From Opitutaceae bacterium (GTDB lineage Bacteria; Verrucomicrobiota; Verrucomicrobiia; Opitutales; Opitutaceae), in assembly GCA_027485815.1 (NCBI GenBank), contig JAIXQE010000213.1:1-62291 (forward strand): DNA of 62,291 bases, given 5' to 3'. A program made the translations under genes and the position numbers. A model generated the notes under the pieces. That model searched no databases, was not told the origin of the DNA, and saw only the letters and a program-made list of their open reading frames with translations. Below are positions 18,145 through 30,685 of the stretch, piece after piece; the stretch's first letter is position 1, and every line of letters begins with the position of its first letter.

Positions 18145-18537
18145 ATGAACCTCACCGAATCCTCCCTCCTGCCCCGCGCCGGAGTACGCCCTGCCCTGAT
18201 CACCCGCCCCGACCGGCGGTCCCGGCAGCCGGCCCATGAGTGCGCGGAGCACCCGGAGGGCGTGCGGATCACCGTGTACGTGCCGGGCGTGGACGACTCG
18301 GCCGTGGAGATCGAGGGCCGCGGGGCCGATCTGACCGTGCTGGCGCGCAAGGAACGCGTGGTGCGGCCGAACTTCGAGGCGCTGCACCTCGAGGCCGCCC
18401 AGCGCGACTACCTCCTGCGGCTGCGCCTGGGGGCCGGTTACGACTTCAGCCGGATGGAGGCGGAACTGGCGGACGGAGTCCTCACCGTGCTGGTCCCGCG
18501 CCGGAGCCGGACGGCGGCGCACGGCCTCGCGGCCTGA
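18145..18537 (+). CDS. Hsp20/alpha-crystallin family small heat-shock protein
   Basis: 130-residue protein whose core (residues about 39-123) is an alpha-crystallin domain: VRITVYVPGVDDSAVEIEGRG, the FEALHLEAAQRDYLLRLRLG strand pair, and ADGVLTVLVPRR for the usual A-x-x-x-n-G-V-L motif. Such proteins are ATP-independent holdases. The N-terminal arm is short and basic; the C-terminal I/V-x-I/V anchor is absent. A sigma-54-type promoter lies 240 bp upstream with a small ORF between. The start is preceded by CCCTTTCCTCC, a pyrimidine leader without Shine-Dalgarno. Confidence 0.85.
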   Translation: MNLTESSLLPRAGVRPALITRPDRRSRQPAHECAEHPEGVRITVYVPGVDDSAVEIEGRGADLTVLARKERVVRPNFEALHLEAAQRDYLLRLRLGAGYDFSRMEAELADGVLTVLVPRRSRTAAHGLAA

Positions 18538-18631
18538 ACCGGGCTGGCAGGGAACCGCGCCCCCGTCACCCCGATCCTTCGCTTCTCCTTCGATTGTCGT
18601 TCGATGGGCTCTCGGCGCGGAAACCGGCCAC

Positions 18632-18662
18632 AAAAAAGCCGCCCCCCTTGCGGGGAGCGGCT
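18632..18662 (-). terminator. Intrinsic terminator of the MFS transporter gene
   Basis: On the minus strand AGCCGCTCCCCGCAAGGGGGGCGGCT forms a stem with a GCAA loop and one mismatch, followed by TTTTTTG. It lies 24 bp after the transporter stop. Confidence 0.88.
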
Positions 18663-18686
18663 GAAAGGGACGGGTGAAGCCGGGGC

Positions 18687-20252
18687 TCAGGTCTGCTCCT
18701 CGAGCTTCACGGCGCGGTAGCCGCCGATGCCCTTGAAGTAGAACAGCAGCAGGAGGTAGACCGCGGCCATCGTGAGCGGGATGAAGGAGTCGGCCTTGAG
18801 CGTGGCGCGGTCACCGGCCTGGTTGGCGGCGACGATGGCCTTCTGCTCGGGCGTGCCCTTGTCGCCGGCCTTCTTGGCGGCCTCGAGCTTGGAACCGTCG
18901 ACGGCGGTCACCGGGTCAAGGAAGAGGAAGGAGGAGGGGGCGGCGGCCTTGTTGGCCTCGTAGACCGCGGCGTTGGAGGCCTTCAGGTTCTCGGCCGTGA
19001 AGCGGTCCTTGGCATAGCCGAGGCCGGGGCCGCCGATCAGGCCGGCGGAGAGCATCCCGATGCCACCCATGATGGACATCGCGACGGCGCCGGAGCGGGG
19101 GAAACGGTCACCGACGACCGCCAGCATCGTGGGCCAGAAGAACGTCTTGCCGACCGCGTAGAGGCCGAGGGCGATGAGGGCGACGGCGAAGGAGTTCATC
19201 CCGGAAGCCATCTGGAGGCCGACCACCGCGAGAATGGAGGACGTCAGCAGCAGGCCAATCGGGGAGAGGCCGAGGCGGGTCTCGATCCAGTGGGCGCAGA
19301 AGCGCAGGCCGAACATGATGGCGGAGGTCCAGATGAACAGGATCTTGCCCTGCGTCGGGGTGAACAGGTTGCCCGTGATGGCCTCGATCCAGCCGTCCGT
19401 GCCGAGCTCGACGGCGCCGATCATCGCGTGGGTGACGAAGAGGACGAAGAGCAGGAAGTAACCGAAGGAGAAGCGGGTGAGCAGGCCGACCACCACCACG
19501 AGGCCGCCGCCGGCGACCCAGCCGATGGTGGGGTTCTTGAAGACGCCGCCCAGGAACAGGGCGAGCAGGTAGCAGGCGACCGCGGCGCCGAGGATGCCGA
19601 CGTCCTTGAACATGTCCGCGTAGCTGGTGCCCTTGGCCGCGGCTTCCGACTTCGGGAAGGACTGACCCATGAACATCACCGCATAGGCGATGGTGGGGAC
19701 GAGGTAGAAGGCCAGCTGGCCCTTCCAGCCGAAGCCCATCACGGTGCCGAGGACATAGGAGGCGACGGCGCCCAGCACCATGCCGAGGGGCCAGGAGGCG
19801 TGGAGAATGTTGAGGAAGTGCGTGCGGTTCTGGGGGTAAACGGTGGCGACGAGCGGGTTGGCGACCGCCTCGAGCGTGCCGTTCGCATAGGCGAAGATGA
19901 ACATGCCCCAGTAGAGGAAATCGTAGGCGTTCTGCGGGGTGCTCGCCATGAAGGTGACCACCGCGGAGAGCACGTGGCCGAGGAGGGCGAGGGCGACCAG
20001 TTTGCCGTAGCCCAGCTTGTCGACGATCACGCCGCCGATGATGATGCCGAAGCAGAACCCGGTGAACCCGGCGCCGCCGATGGCCCCGAGCTGCGTGGCG
20101 GTGAAGCCGTATTCGGAGGCCCAGGCGCCGAAGATGCCGCCGCGGAGGGCGAAGCCGACGCCGGCGGCAAGGATGGCCATGAAGCCCGCCCACAACAGCC
20201 GGCTGGCGTTGGGCACGGTGCCTTCGTTACTGATCGGAGTAGTACTGGTCAT
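18687..20252 (-). CDS. MFS transporter
   Basis: 521-residue major facilitator with about twelve membrane helices. Start chosen at [11 protein letters not shown], just before the first helix ([21 protein letters not shown]). A hydrophilic insertion of about 90 residues near the C-terminus ([18 protein letters not shown] to ADSFIPL) precedes the last helix. The first half resembles sugar or nucleoside proton symporters ([22 protein letters not shown]). Substrate unknown. It stands alone with its own terminator. Leader TTCCTCCTAAT then ATG: pyrimidine-rich, the complement of a Shine-Dalgarno. The 233 bp upstream show no clear promoter. Confidence 0.85.
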   Translation of the reverse strand: MTSTTPISNEGTVPNASRLLWAGFMAILAAGVGFALRGGIFGAWASEYGFTATQLGAIGGAGFTGFCFGIIIGGVIVDKLGYGKLVALALLGHVLSAVVTFMASTPQNAYDFLYWGMFIFAYANGTLEAVANPLVATVYPQNRTHFLNILHASWPLGMVLGAVASYVLGTVMGFGWKGQLAFYLVPTIAYAVMFMGQSFPKSEAAAKGTSYADMFKDVGILGAAVACYLLALFLGGVFKNPTIGWVAGGGLVVVVGLLTRFSFGYFLLFVLFVTHAMIGAVELGTDGWIEAITGNLFTPTQGKILFIWTSAIMFGLRFCAHWIETRLGLSPIGLLLTSSILAVVGLQMASGMNSFAVALIALGLYAVGKTFFWPTMLAVVGDRFPRSGAVAMSIMGGIGMLSAGLIGGPGLGYAKDRFTAENLKASNAAVYEANKAAAPSSFLFLDPVTAVDGSKLEAAKKAGDKGTPEQKAIVAANQAGDRATLKADSFIPLTMAAVYLLLLFYFKGIGGYRAVKLEEQT

Positions 20253-20485
20253 ATTAGGAGGAATGCGATGGGGGTTGGGGAAAAACCATCCCGGGCCGCG
20301 CGCCAGAGGGGGCGCCGACCGACCGCAACGGGGGTAGCCGCCACGGACCGGGGTAAGTGCGCGCAGGTTGAGTCGCGGCCCGGACCGGATCAAGGGCCAA
20401 GTGGGTCGCGGGACACTTTCCGGCCGCGGGTCGACGTGGGCATTCCGCCCTAGGTCCACCGCGCCGCGCTCCGCCTCGCCCGCGG

Positions 20486-21355
20486 CTAGCGATCGGGCAC
20501 CAACCAGGTTAACCGGCCCTCGCCCCCGGGCGCCTGGGCCAGGCGCGGCACGAGGAGGTCCAGCAGACCTTGGGCGACCGGAGCGAAGCCCCAGGGCGGG
20601 TTGAGCACGAGCAGCCCGCAACCGCGCAGCTTGGGCCCGGCGGATTCACCCGCGACGGTCAGCTCGGCCGTGAGGCAAGGCGGCGGCGCCAAGGTGGCGA
20701 CGGCGTGAAGGAACTCGTCGACCCGGGCGCGCTGGGTGAGCGGATACCAGGCAGCGAAGACTCCGGTGGGAAAGCGGCGCAACCCCTCCCCCACCGCGGC
20801 CGCGAGGCACGCGAACTCCTCCGGGGCCTCGAACGGCGGATCGAGCAAAATGAGGCCGCGGCGTTCGGGCGGCGGCAGCAGCGCGCGCAGGAGCGCGTAC
20901 CCATCCCCCTCCCGGACCTCGGTGCGCGGCCAGCCCGCGGCGAAGGCGCGCAGGGCGGCGCATTCCGCGGGGTGACGTTCCACCAGCACGAGCCGGTCCA
21001 CCGGCCGCAGCAGCGCGCGCAGCAGCCCCGGCGAACCCGGATAAAAGCGGGGCTCGGCGGCCAGGTTGCCCTGCCCGCGGTCGAACTCCCGGACCAGCCC
21101 GAGGTAGTCCGCGAGCGGTTCAGCCCCCGCGGCCTCCGCGCCCAGCCGGCCGAGGCCCTCCGGCCATTCCGGACGGCGCGCGAGCGAATCCCCCGCGGCG
21201 GCGGCGGCGAGGTCATACCGCCCCCGGCCCGCGTGGGTATCCAGGAAAAGGCACCCCTTGTCCTTGCGCTGCAGCGCCCGCACCAGGGCGACGAGCAGGG
21301 CGTGCTTCACCACGTCGGCGAAATTCCCGGCGTGAAACTGGTGGCGGTAGTTCAT
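20486..21355 (-). CDS. rlmJ: 23S rRNA (adenine-N6)-methyltransferase RlmJ
   Basis: 289-residue enzyme starting [19 protein letters not shown], the RlmJ signature. The SAM fold is seen in [14 protein letters not shown] and the catalytic motif in [14 protein letters not shown] (DPPF). Near the C-terminus [13 protein letters not shown] matches the family. RlmJ methylates A2030 of E. coli 23S rRNA. Slightly Pro/Gly/Ala-enriched but full length. Last gene of a minus-strand run after the YhcH-family gene (28 bp apart). Confidence 0.93.
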   Translation of the reverse strand: MNYRHQFHAGNFADVVKHALLVALVRALQRKDKGCLFLDTHAGRGRYDLAAAAAGDSLARRPEWPEGLGRLGAEAAGAEPLADYLGLVREFDRGQGNLAAEPRFYPGSPGLLRALLRPVDRLVLVERHPAECAALRAFAAGWPRTEVREGDGYALLRALLPPPERRGLILLDPPFEAPEEFACLAAAVGEGLRRFPTGVFAAWYPLTQRARVDEFLHAVATLAPPPCLTAELTVAGESAGPKLRGCGLLVLNPPWGFAPVAQGLLDLLVPRLAQAPGGEGRLTWLVPDR

Positions 21356-21383
21356 CGCCCGGAGCGGCGTGGGCGCGGCGGCC

Positions 21384-21881
21384 TCAGGCGACGGGCACTT
21401 TCACCACCGTCTTCCGCACCAGCACCGGGGCCTCGCCGGCGCGCAACCCCGGCTGATGGACGTCCGCGGGAAAGTACACCGCCGCATCGCCCGCCCCGAA
21501 GCGCGCCACGAGGGTCCCCGTCGCGGGGGGATAGGCCTGGAAATCACGCTCGTCCTGAAACGCGCCCGCCGGGGTGATCCGGCTCACGTCGATCACCTCC
21601 ATCACCTCCTCGCCCTCCACCACCACCTGGACGTCGATGTGGCGGCGGTGGGACTCGAAGAACCCCTCGGCCCGCGGCTTGGTGAAATAGGCCTGCTCCA
21701 TCGCGAAGACCCCACCCCCGAGCTCGACGCGGGCGGAAGTGCCGGGCGCGAGCGCGGCGAGCCGGGCGCGACCCGCGGAGCCGGGGGCGAGCAGGGCGTC
21801 CACGTAGGCGACCGCGGCGGCGAAACCCGGCGTGGCGGGCACCTGCGAGCGGACGGTGGCGAAGGAGCCGAGAATGGCCAT
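21384..21881 (-). CDS. YhcH/YjgK/YiaL (EbgC) family protein
   Basis: 165-residue cupin-like protein: MAILGSFATV, FAMEQAYFTKPRAEGFFESHRRHIDVQVVVEGEE and a C-terminal YFPADVHQPG with likely metal-binding His. Family members are linked to sugar catabolism (sialic acid or beta-galactoside pathways), often without proven reaction. The ATG at 21881 is chosen over a GTG four codons upstream. Lies 47 bp after the EIIA-cyclase gene. Confidence 0.85.
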   Translation of the reverse strand: MAILGSFATVRSQVPATPGFAAAVAYVDALLAPGSAGRARLAALAPGTSARVELGGGVFAMEQAYFTKPRAEGFFESHRRHIDVQVVVEGEEVMEVIDVSRITPAGAFQDERDFQAYPPATGTLVARFGAGDAAVYFPADVHQPGLRAGEAPVLVRKTVVKVPVA

Positions 21882-21928
21882 CCCCGAGGGCACCGCCCGG
21901 GGCCGGCGCTGGCAAGCCCGCAGGCGGC

Positions 21929-23275
21929 TCAGCGCCGTTTCTCCGTCAGGGGCAGCATCACCCCGCGCCGAAACAGCGTGACCTGCCCGGTGCTCGAGGA
22001 GACGACGATCGCGATGCAGTTGGCGGCCACGCTGACCGCCGCCGCCGCGGCGTGGCGGGCCCCGAGGCCGCTGGGCAGGTCGTGGCCGGGCGCCGTCGCC
22101 TGGATCAGGGACCCGGCGGACTCCACCACCCCGTCACCCCGGATCACGAACGCGCCGTCGATCGAGGAGAATTCCTTCACGGTCTCATCCATGAACGGGT
22201 TCAGGATGTTGCGGTCCTCCTCCTTGTAGCCGTAGAACGGATTGAGCACGAGGGGCTTCGACAGCCCGCCGACGCGCTCGCTGTCGCCCACCACGAACAG
22301 GCAGCCGACCGGCCGGCCCTCGCGGCCCTCGACCGCCAATTCCGTCGCGACCGCGATCACGCGCTCCAGCACCTCCGGCTTCACGTCGGGCGGGAGCAGG
22401 TCGGCGGTCGAGCCGGTGAGGAGCGTCTGGAACTCGCGCTCGATGTCGACCACCACGAGGGTGTCGAACTGGTTGCTGCCGGTGATCCCGCCGATGCAGC
22501 AGATGCGGTCGCGGAACGTGACCACCCCGCGGGTCAGCGCGACCAGCATCGCGCTGCGCAGCTGGGCCAGCCGCTGCTTCGAGAACGAGCGCACCTGGAG
22601 CGTCTCGTGGAACCGCTCCTCCCCGGGATCGCCCAGCTCCAGGGCGGAGCGGGTGACGAGGATCGTCTTCAGCTTCGAGCGCAGCACGCCCGACTGCAGC
22701 CCACCGACAAACGTGTCCCCGAAGATCATGATCGCGCTGCACCCGGCGCCGGTCGCGATCCGTTCCGCCTGGCGGAAGAGGAGGCGGTTGACCCGGTTCT
22801 GGCGGGCCTCGACCGCGCCCAGCCCGACGAAGCCGCCCACCATCCGCTCGTGCAGGGCGTCGAGGTCGGCCGCGTTGACCAGGTTGTCGACCAGGTCCTT
22901 CTCCTTCACCTGCCGCGCGATGGCCGCCAGCACCTGCAGGTAGTCCCGGGCCGACTCGCCCGCCAGCAGCATCACGATGAGGTGGACGCGTTCGTCGCCG
23001 AGGGCGCCGTCGTGGCGGATGCCCACGCGGCTGCGCCCGATGGCGAGCACGTAGCGGCGGGGCATGCGGACGCGGACGTGCGGGAGCGCGACGCCGTTGC
23101 CCAGGTAGGTGGTCATCGTGCCCTCGCGCGCGAGCAGGCCGCGGAGCAGCGCGTCGGGCTTGAGGTCGGGGAACTTGTCGACGCAGGTGGCGAGCAGTTC
23201 CTGAAGCGCGCCCTCGAGGTCGAGGCTGCGCACGTCAATGATGCGGCTGCGGGAAAGGATCTTCTCGAGTCGCAT
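21929..23275 (-). CDS. PTS EIIA domain fused to CdaZ-like diadenylate cyclase
   Basis: 448 residues, three parts. Residues 1-150 match a PtsN-type EIIA domain: TTYLGNGVALPHVRV places His66 at the phosphorylation site. Residues about 155-340 resemble the pyruvate-kinase C-terminal-like domain of archaeal and Bacteroidetes CdaZ/DacZ. Residues 345-448 are a DisA_N/DAC domain with the catalytic DGA (373-375), and GARHAAAAA at 405-413 in place of the RHR motif, followed by IAIVVSSSTG. The expected product is cyclic di-AMP, made under control of a phosphoryl-transfer input. The RHA for RHR change may be a subtype feature or affect activity. Starts 29 bp after nuoA. Confidence 0.85.
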   Translation of the reverse strand: MRLEKILSRSRIIDVRSLDLEGALQELLATCVDKFPDLKPDALLRGLLAREGTMTTYLGNGVALPHVRVRMPRRYVLAIGRSRVGIRHDGALGDERVHLIVMLLAGESARDYLQVLAAIARQVKEKDLVDNLVNAADLDALHERMVGGFVGLGAVEARQNRVNRLLFRQAERIATGAGCSAIMIFGDTFVGGLQSGVLRSKLKTILVTRSALELGDPGEERFHETLQVRSFSKQRLAQLRSAMLVALTRGVVTFRDRICCIGGITGSNQFDTLVVVDIEREFQTLLTGSTADLLPPDVKPEVLERVIAVATELAVEGREGRPVGCLFVVGDSERVGGLSKPLVLNPFYGYKEEDRNILNPFMDETVKEFSSIDGAFVIRGDGVVESAGSLIQATAPGHDLPSGLGARHAAAAAVSVAANCIAIVVSSSTGQVTLFRRGVMLPLTEKRR

Positions 23276-23304
23276 CGGGCGGGACCGGGGGCCGGGCCGG
23301 CCGC

Positions 23305-23679
23305 TCACTTCTCCCACTCCAGCGCGCCCTTGCGGACCTCATAGATGAGGCCGAGGATGAGCACGCCGAGGAAAAAGAGCAGCGGGCCGAGGATCGGGAT
23401 GTGGGCGGCGAGGAACTCGCGGTAGACGAACGTCGCCGGGATGAGGATCACCACCTCCAGGTCGAACAGCATGAACAGTAGGGCGGTGAGGTAGAACTTC
23501 ACCGGGAAGCGCGTGTGGGGCAGGCCGCCGCCGGCCACCCCGCATTCGTAGGCGGAGTCCTTGATCGCGTTCTTGCGGAAGCGTTGCCCGAGCAGGTGGC
23601 TCGCGCCGATGACGGTACCCGTGATCAGGGCGGCGAGACCGGCCTGCAGGAGGAAGGGCAGATAGGCGGCGGAGGACAT
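23305..23679 (-). CDS. nuoA: NADH-quinone oxidoreductase subunit A
   Basis: 124-residue complex I subunit with three membrane helices. The loop between helices 1 and 2 carries the family signature KDSAYECGVAGGG, and helix 2 reads YLTALLFMLFDLEVVILIP with the conserved FDLE. Membrane subunit at the quinone end of complex I. No other nuo gene is beside it: upstream is a DUF362 gene, downstream the EIIA-cyclase gene. The remaining subunits must be elsewhere. Confidence 0.95.
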   Translation of the reverse strand: MSSAAYLPFLLQAGLAALITGTVIGASHLLGQRFRKNAIKDSAYECGVAGGGLPHTRFPVKFYLTALLFMLFDLEVVILIPATFVYREFLAAHIPILGPLLFFLGVLILGLIYEVRKGALEWEK

Positions 23680-23731
23680 CGGAGCGGAAAAAGTGGGCGC
23701 GGCGCGCGGGCGGCCGCAAGCGGGAAGTGGC

Positions 23732-24760
23732 TCAGTCCAGCCGGAGGATGCGGACCTGCGCCGTCTTGGTGGAGCCGACCCCGAGCGTCTCGGCGAACTC
23801 CAGCGTGCGGATTTCCTCGTCCACTGGCTCGAAGCCCTGCTTCTTCCGGTGGCCGTTGATGCGGTCGCGCACGAGCGAATCGAGCATCACCGGGTCGTTG
23901 CTCAGCCAGAGGAGCGGCTCGGAGACGGTGTAGAGCGAGTTGAAGAAGGGGCCGCCGACGAACTGGTAATGCTGGAGGCTGGCGAGGGTGAAGGCCCACG
24001 TCTGGCGCAGCTCGGGGATGGCGCTCATCTCGGCGACCGCGGCCGGGGCGTTGGCGGGCGAGCGGAAGAAGCGCGCGGTGTTGGAGGCGTTCCAGAGCGT
24101 CGCGTTCACCAGGGCCCCGTTGATGCCGAGCGTGGGATGGTCGGTGTAGACCGGTAGGTTGATCCAGAAATCCGCCTCGAGGAACAGCGGCGTGGCGAGA
24201 AAGCTCTTGCGGTCCTGGTCCTTGGTCGTGTCGGGCGACACCCCCTTGGTCTGCTCCTGGGCGAAGATCGGGTCGAAGCGCTGCGGCAGCGGCGAGTCGT
24301 AGAACCAGACCGGGTCGTAGAACCGGCCGGACTCGAGCACGTAGACCGGATTGCCGGAAAAGGGCGTGCGGCCGGAGACCAGCGAGGGCAGGTAGCCGGT
24401 CATCCGGAGCCGGAGGGCGTTGAGGCCGACGAGGAAGATGTCCCCGTTCTCGAAGCCGCGGCGGCGCAGGGCGGAGATGACGGCCTTGACGAGCGGGAGC
24501 GGGGTGGCGAGGCCGGGACCGGAGTCGGCGTAGATCTTGAGCCCGGCCTTGCGCTTGGCGCCCGGGGCGAGGCGGCGGCCGCTGGCCTGCTCGTAGGCGG
24601 CGATCAGGCGCTCCACCTGCGCCTCGTAGGTCGCCTCGTCGAACTTGGCGAGCGGGGCCTCCCAGACGGGTTCGGCGGCGCGGGCGGGCGGGGTCGGGGC
24701 GGCGGCGCGGGCCGCGAGCGCACAGGCGAGGCCGAGCAGGAGGGCGAGCGGAAGACGCAT
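23732..24760 (-). CDS. Secreted DUF362 family protein
   Basis: 342 residues with a clear Sec signal (MRLPLALLLGLACALAARAAA) and a DUF362-type domain: GLKIYADSGPGLATPLPLVKA, RRRGFENGDIFLVG, and a run of conserved motifs such as FWINLPVYTDHPTLGINGALVN. No Cys clusters are visible, so it is the Fe-S-free form. Start is the Met before the signal; the frame is open far upstream but overlaps dnaG on the other strand. Role unknown. It lies 52 bp before nuoA and is divergent from dnaG. Confidence 0.82.
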   Translation of the reverse strand: MRLPLALLLGLACALAARAAAPTPPARAAEPVWEAPLAKFDEATYEAQVERLIAAYEQASGRRLAPGAKRKAGLKIYADSGPGLATPLPLVKAVISALRRRGFENGDIFLVGLNALRLRMTGYLPSLVSGRTPFSGNPVYVLESGRFYDPVWFYDSPLPQRFDPIFAQEQTKGVSPDTTKDQDRKSFLATPLFLEADFWINLPVYTDHPTLGINGALVNATLWNASNTARFFRSPANAPAAVAEMSAIPELRQTWAFTLASLQHYQFVGGPFFNSLYTVSEPLLWLSNDPVMLDSLVRDRINGHRKKQGFEPVDEEIRTLEFAETLGVGSTKTAQVRILRLD

Positions 24761-24934
24761 GAGGGAAGGACGGCCGGCGGGACGGAGGAAGGGGGCGCGA
24801 CGCCGCCGGGAGGCGGCGCACGGGGCGCGGAACTTGACAGCGGGGGGAGCGGGTTGAAAGTGCATTCTTCTTCGGACGAGCGGTGCCCGTGGTGGATGGG
24901 GAGCCGCCCGGACCGGGGAAGTTCCCTCCCCCTC

Positions 24935-26797
24935 ATGCCCGTCATCAAGCCCAGCTGCGTGCGCGACCTGAAGCAGCGCGTGAACCTGGCGGACGTTGTG
25001 GGGCGGGTGGCCGGCCTGCGCAAGGCGGGCGGCAGCCGGCTCAAGGGCCTGTGCCCCTTTCACCAGGAGAAGACCCCCTCGTTCCACGTGGACCCGGACA
25101 AGGGCTTCTACAAGTGCTTCGGCTGCGGCAAGGCGGGCGACGCGATCACCTTCGTGCGCGACACCGAGCAGCTCACCTTCACCGAGGCGGTGGAGGCGCT
25201 GGGCAAGCGCTTCGGGATCGTGATCGAGTACGAGGAGGGCAGCGGGGGGCCGACGCACGAGGAGCGCTCGCTGCGGCAGGAGCTCTTCGACCTGCACGAC
25301 GCGGCCGCCGATCATTTCCACCAGGCGCTGCTCGCGGGGGACGAGACGGGGGAGTTCTTCCGCCGGTACTGGACCGAGGAGCGGCGCTTCAGCCTCGACC
25401 TCGCGCGGGAGTTCAAGGTGGGCGCGGTGGACGCGGCCGGCGGCGGCCTCGGCGGGGCGCTCCTGCGGCGAAAGTATTCGGAGGAGGCGCTGCGCCGCTG
25501 CGGCCTGTTCTTCATCCACGAGCAGGCGCTGCTCACCCCGGTCGCCCTGCGTCCCCGGTTCCGCGGGCGGCTCATCATCCCGATCCGGGATCATCAGGGC
25601 CGGGTCGTTGCCTTCACCGCCCGCCAGACGGCCCGGACCCCCGAGGACGACCCGGCGCGGGAGGCGAAGTACGTCAACTCCCCCGAGACTCCGATCTTCA
25701 CCAAGGGGCAGCTTCTGTTCAATTTGGACCGCGCCCGGACGGCCGTCGGCGAGGGTCGGCCCTTCGTGCTGGTGGAGGGCCAGCTTGACGCCCTGCGGTG
25801 CTGGAGCGTGGGCCTGCGGACGGCGATTGCCCCCCAGGGCACGTCGATCACCGAGGGCCAGCTGGCCCTGCTGCGGCGCTACCATCCGCAGGTCGAATGC
25901 CTGTTTGATCGCGACGCGGCGGGCCACAAGGCGGCGCAACGCCTGTTGCCGCTCGCCCTGCAGGCGGGGCTGGAGGTGCGTTTCCTGCAGCCGGCGGGGG
26001 ACGGGAAGATGGACCCGGACCTGCTGTTCCTGAACGAAGGTCTGGCGGCCTATGAGCGGCTGCGGGCCGGGGCCTTGAGCGCGATGGCGTTCGCGGCGGC
26101 GAGCCTGTTGCCCCACCCCGAGCGGGCGGGCGCGGAGGAGCGGGGCCGGGCGGCGCAGGCGGTGGCGGAGATCATCGGCCACAGCGGGGGCGAGGCGGCG
26201 CGGGCGGCGCTGGCGCAGGAGGCCGCGGGCGCCCTCGGCCTGCTGCCCCGGGTGATGCAGCAGGAGGTGGCCGCCCAGGAGTCCCGCCTGCGGCGCCCGG
26301 ATCCTCCGCGGCCGGCGCCCGACGCCAAGGCCGGCGCCCCGGCCCCCGCCGATCCCTTCACCGCGGAACGGGACCTGCTCGCCCTCTGCCTGCACCACGA
26401 GGAGATCGGGCCCGCGGTCGGCCATGCCCTCCAGCCGGGCTGGGTCGACACCGGCCACACCGCCGGCCGCCTGCTCAACCGCTTCCTCGGCGAATTTGAA
26501 CAGGGCTCGTGGCCCGGCCGCGATCACCTCGACCCGCTGCTGGAGGACGACGCGGAACGGGCCCTCGTCGCGACCCTGCGGTTCGAACCCCCGCGGGTGG
26601 ATGACCCGGCGCGGGTGGCGCAGGCGGGGCTCGCGCGTCTCCGTTCGCGGGCTCTCGAACCCCGGCTGCGCCAAATAGAACTTGCTTTGGCCAACCCCGG
26701 TGCGGAACGTGAATCTGCGTCTCTTTCACTCTTGCAAGAACGCTCCGCCCTGCAACGCCAGCTCCGCCAACCCGTCGTACTCGCACCGCCGGCCTGA
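24935..26797 (+). CDS. dnaG: DNA primase
   Basis: 620-residue primase. The N-terminal zinc ribbon is complete ([13 protein letters not shown]...[12 protein letters not shown]). The catalytic core shows [22 protein letters not shown], the TOPRIM segment [14 protein letters not shown] and the acidic [12 protein letters not shown]-terminal helicase-binding-like domain follows a Pro/Ala-rich linker near residue 450-475. It makes RNA primers for Okazaki fragments. Start chosen at MPVIKPSC. It precedes rpoD by 37 bp, the classic dnaG-rpoD pairing. Confidence 0.95.
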   Translation: MPVIKPSCVRDLKQRVNLADVVGRVAGLRKAGGSRLKGLCPFHQEKTPSFHVDPDKGFYKCFGCGKAGDAITFVRDTEQLTFTEAVEALGKRFGIVIEYEEGSGGPTHEERSLRQELFDLHDAAADHFHQALLAGDETGEFFRRYWTEERRFSLDLAREFKVGAVDAAGGGLGGALLRRKYSEEALRRCGLFFIHEQALLTPVALRPRFRGRLIIPIRDHQGRVVAFTARQTARTPEDDPAREAKYVNSPETPIFTKGQLLFNLDRARTAVGEGRPFVLVEGQLDALRCWSVGLRTAIAPQGTSITEGQLALLRRYHPQVECLFDRDAAGHKAAQRLLPLALQAGLEVRFLQPAGDGKMDPDLLFLNEGLAAYERLRAGALSAMAFAAASLLPHPERAGAEERGRAAQAVAEIIGHSGGEAARAALAQEAAGALGLLPRVMQQEVAAQESRLRRPDPPRPAPDAKAGAPAPADPFTAERDLLALCLHHEEIGPAVGHALQPGWVDTGHTAGRLLNRFLGEFEQGSWPGRDHLDPLLEDDAERALVATLRFEPPRVDDPARVAQAGLARLRSRALEPRLRQIELALANPGAERESASLSLLQERSALQRQLRQPVVLAPPA

Positions 26798-26834
26798 TCC
26801 GTCCGTCGCCGGAGCCTCCTCACGCCTTTCTCCC

Positions 26835-28727
<1,893 letters not shown>

Positions 28728-28749
28728 CGGGGGGCCCGGCGGCCTCGTC

Positions 28750-29121
28750 GTGAGCCTCCTTCGCGCCGCCCTGCCCGGTCTCCTGCTGGTCGCCGCCGGG
28801 TGCGTGGCGCCGCCGGGCGCTCCGGTTGCTTCCGCCCCGCCGGCCGAGCCGCTGGCGCCCAGCTCGCGCCTCATGGTGGGCCGCGTGCTCGCCGTCGATG
28901 CCTCCCGGGGCTTCGCCTTCGTGGAGTTGGCCGCCGACGCGCCCCGCCCCGCCCTCGCCCCCGGCACGCGGCTCGTGGTCCGGCGCCCCGACCTCACCCC
29001 GGCCGGCACCCTCCGCACCTCCGCCTTCCTCCGCGGACGCACGCTGGGCACCCGCGTGGCGTCCGGCGCACCGCGAATCGGCGACGAGGTCGTCTGGGCA
29101 GCCCCCGACGCGCCGGAGTAA
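28750..29121 (+). CDS. Putative lipoprotein
   Basis: 123-residue protein with a GTG start, a lipoprotein signal ([16 protein letters not shown], Cys at residue 18) and a small beta-rich domain: [54 protein letters not shown]. The pattern resembles short secreted beta-barrel domains seen in Verrucomicrobiota; no function known. Lies 22 bp after rpoD and may be read through from it. Confidence 0.7.
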   Translation: MSLLRAALPGLLLVAAGCVAPPGAPVASAPPAEPLAPSSRLMVGRVLAVDASRGFAFVELAADAPRPALAPGTRLVVRRPDLTPAGTLRTSAFLRGRTLGTRVASGAPRIGDEVVWAAPDAPE

Positions 29122-29204
29122 CAGTACGCAGCCCGGACGCTCCCGCTCGGGTACCTTTCCCGCTTTACAGTCCCCGGCCCCAACCTAGCCTTTCCGTAGA
29201 ACTT

Positions 29205-29459
29205 ATGGCCTCCCTTCCTTCCCTCCCGCTCGCCTTCATGGGTCTGGGCCCGACCGAGCTGATCGTCATCCTGATCATCCTGCTCGTTCTCTTCGGCGGC
29301 TCGAAGCTCCCCGGCCTCGCCAAGGGCCTCGGGCAGTCGATCAAGGAGTTCAAGAAGGCGTCGAAGGAGGAAGCCGAGGCCGAGAAGCCCGCCGCCCCCG
29401 CCGAGGCCCCGAAGAAGGAAGCCGCCGCGACCGCCGCCAAGCCGCCCGCGGCCAGTTGA
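29205..29459 (+). CDS. tatA: Twin-arginine translocase subunit TatA
   Basis: 84-residue protein. After a short N-terminal extension, [40 protein letters not shown] gives the TatA transmembrane helix, FG hinge and amphipathic helix. The C-terminus is Lys/Glu/Ala/Pro-rich and unstructured. TatA forms the pore of the Tat pathway; ActB in this window has a Tat-type signal. tatB and tatC are not adjacent. Ends with its own terminator. Confidence 0.93.
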   Translation: MASLPSLPLAFMGLGPTELIVILIILLVLFGGSKLPGLAKGLGQSIKEFKKASKEEAEAEKPAAPAEAPKKEAAATAAKPPAAS

Positions 29460-29490
29460 GTCCCCGCCGGCCCCGCCTCCGCTCCCCGCA

Positions 29491-29515
29491 GCCCCGCCTT
29501 CACGCGGGGCTTTTT
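29491..29515 (+). terminator. Intrinsic terminator after tatA
   Basis: GCCCCGC-CTTCAC-GCGGGGC stem-loop (7 bp, 6-nt loop) followed by TTTTT. Separates the dnaG-rpoD-lipoprotein-tatA run from mreB. A TTGACA at 29558-29563 lies beyond it, but no -10 box is visible at the right distance. Confidence 0.9.
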
Positions 29516-29561
29516 CATGTCCTGACGGAACGCGCCGGCAGCGGGGCATTTACCTCGTTGA

Positions 29562-30629
<1,068 letters not shown>

Positions 30630-30685
30630 TGCCGCCCGCGGGCCGGACCGGGTGATCCTGCCCCGCCGGCGGCCCCTTTCCGCCC

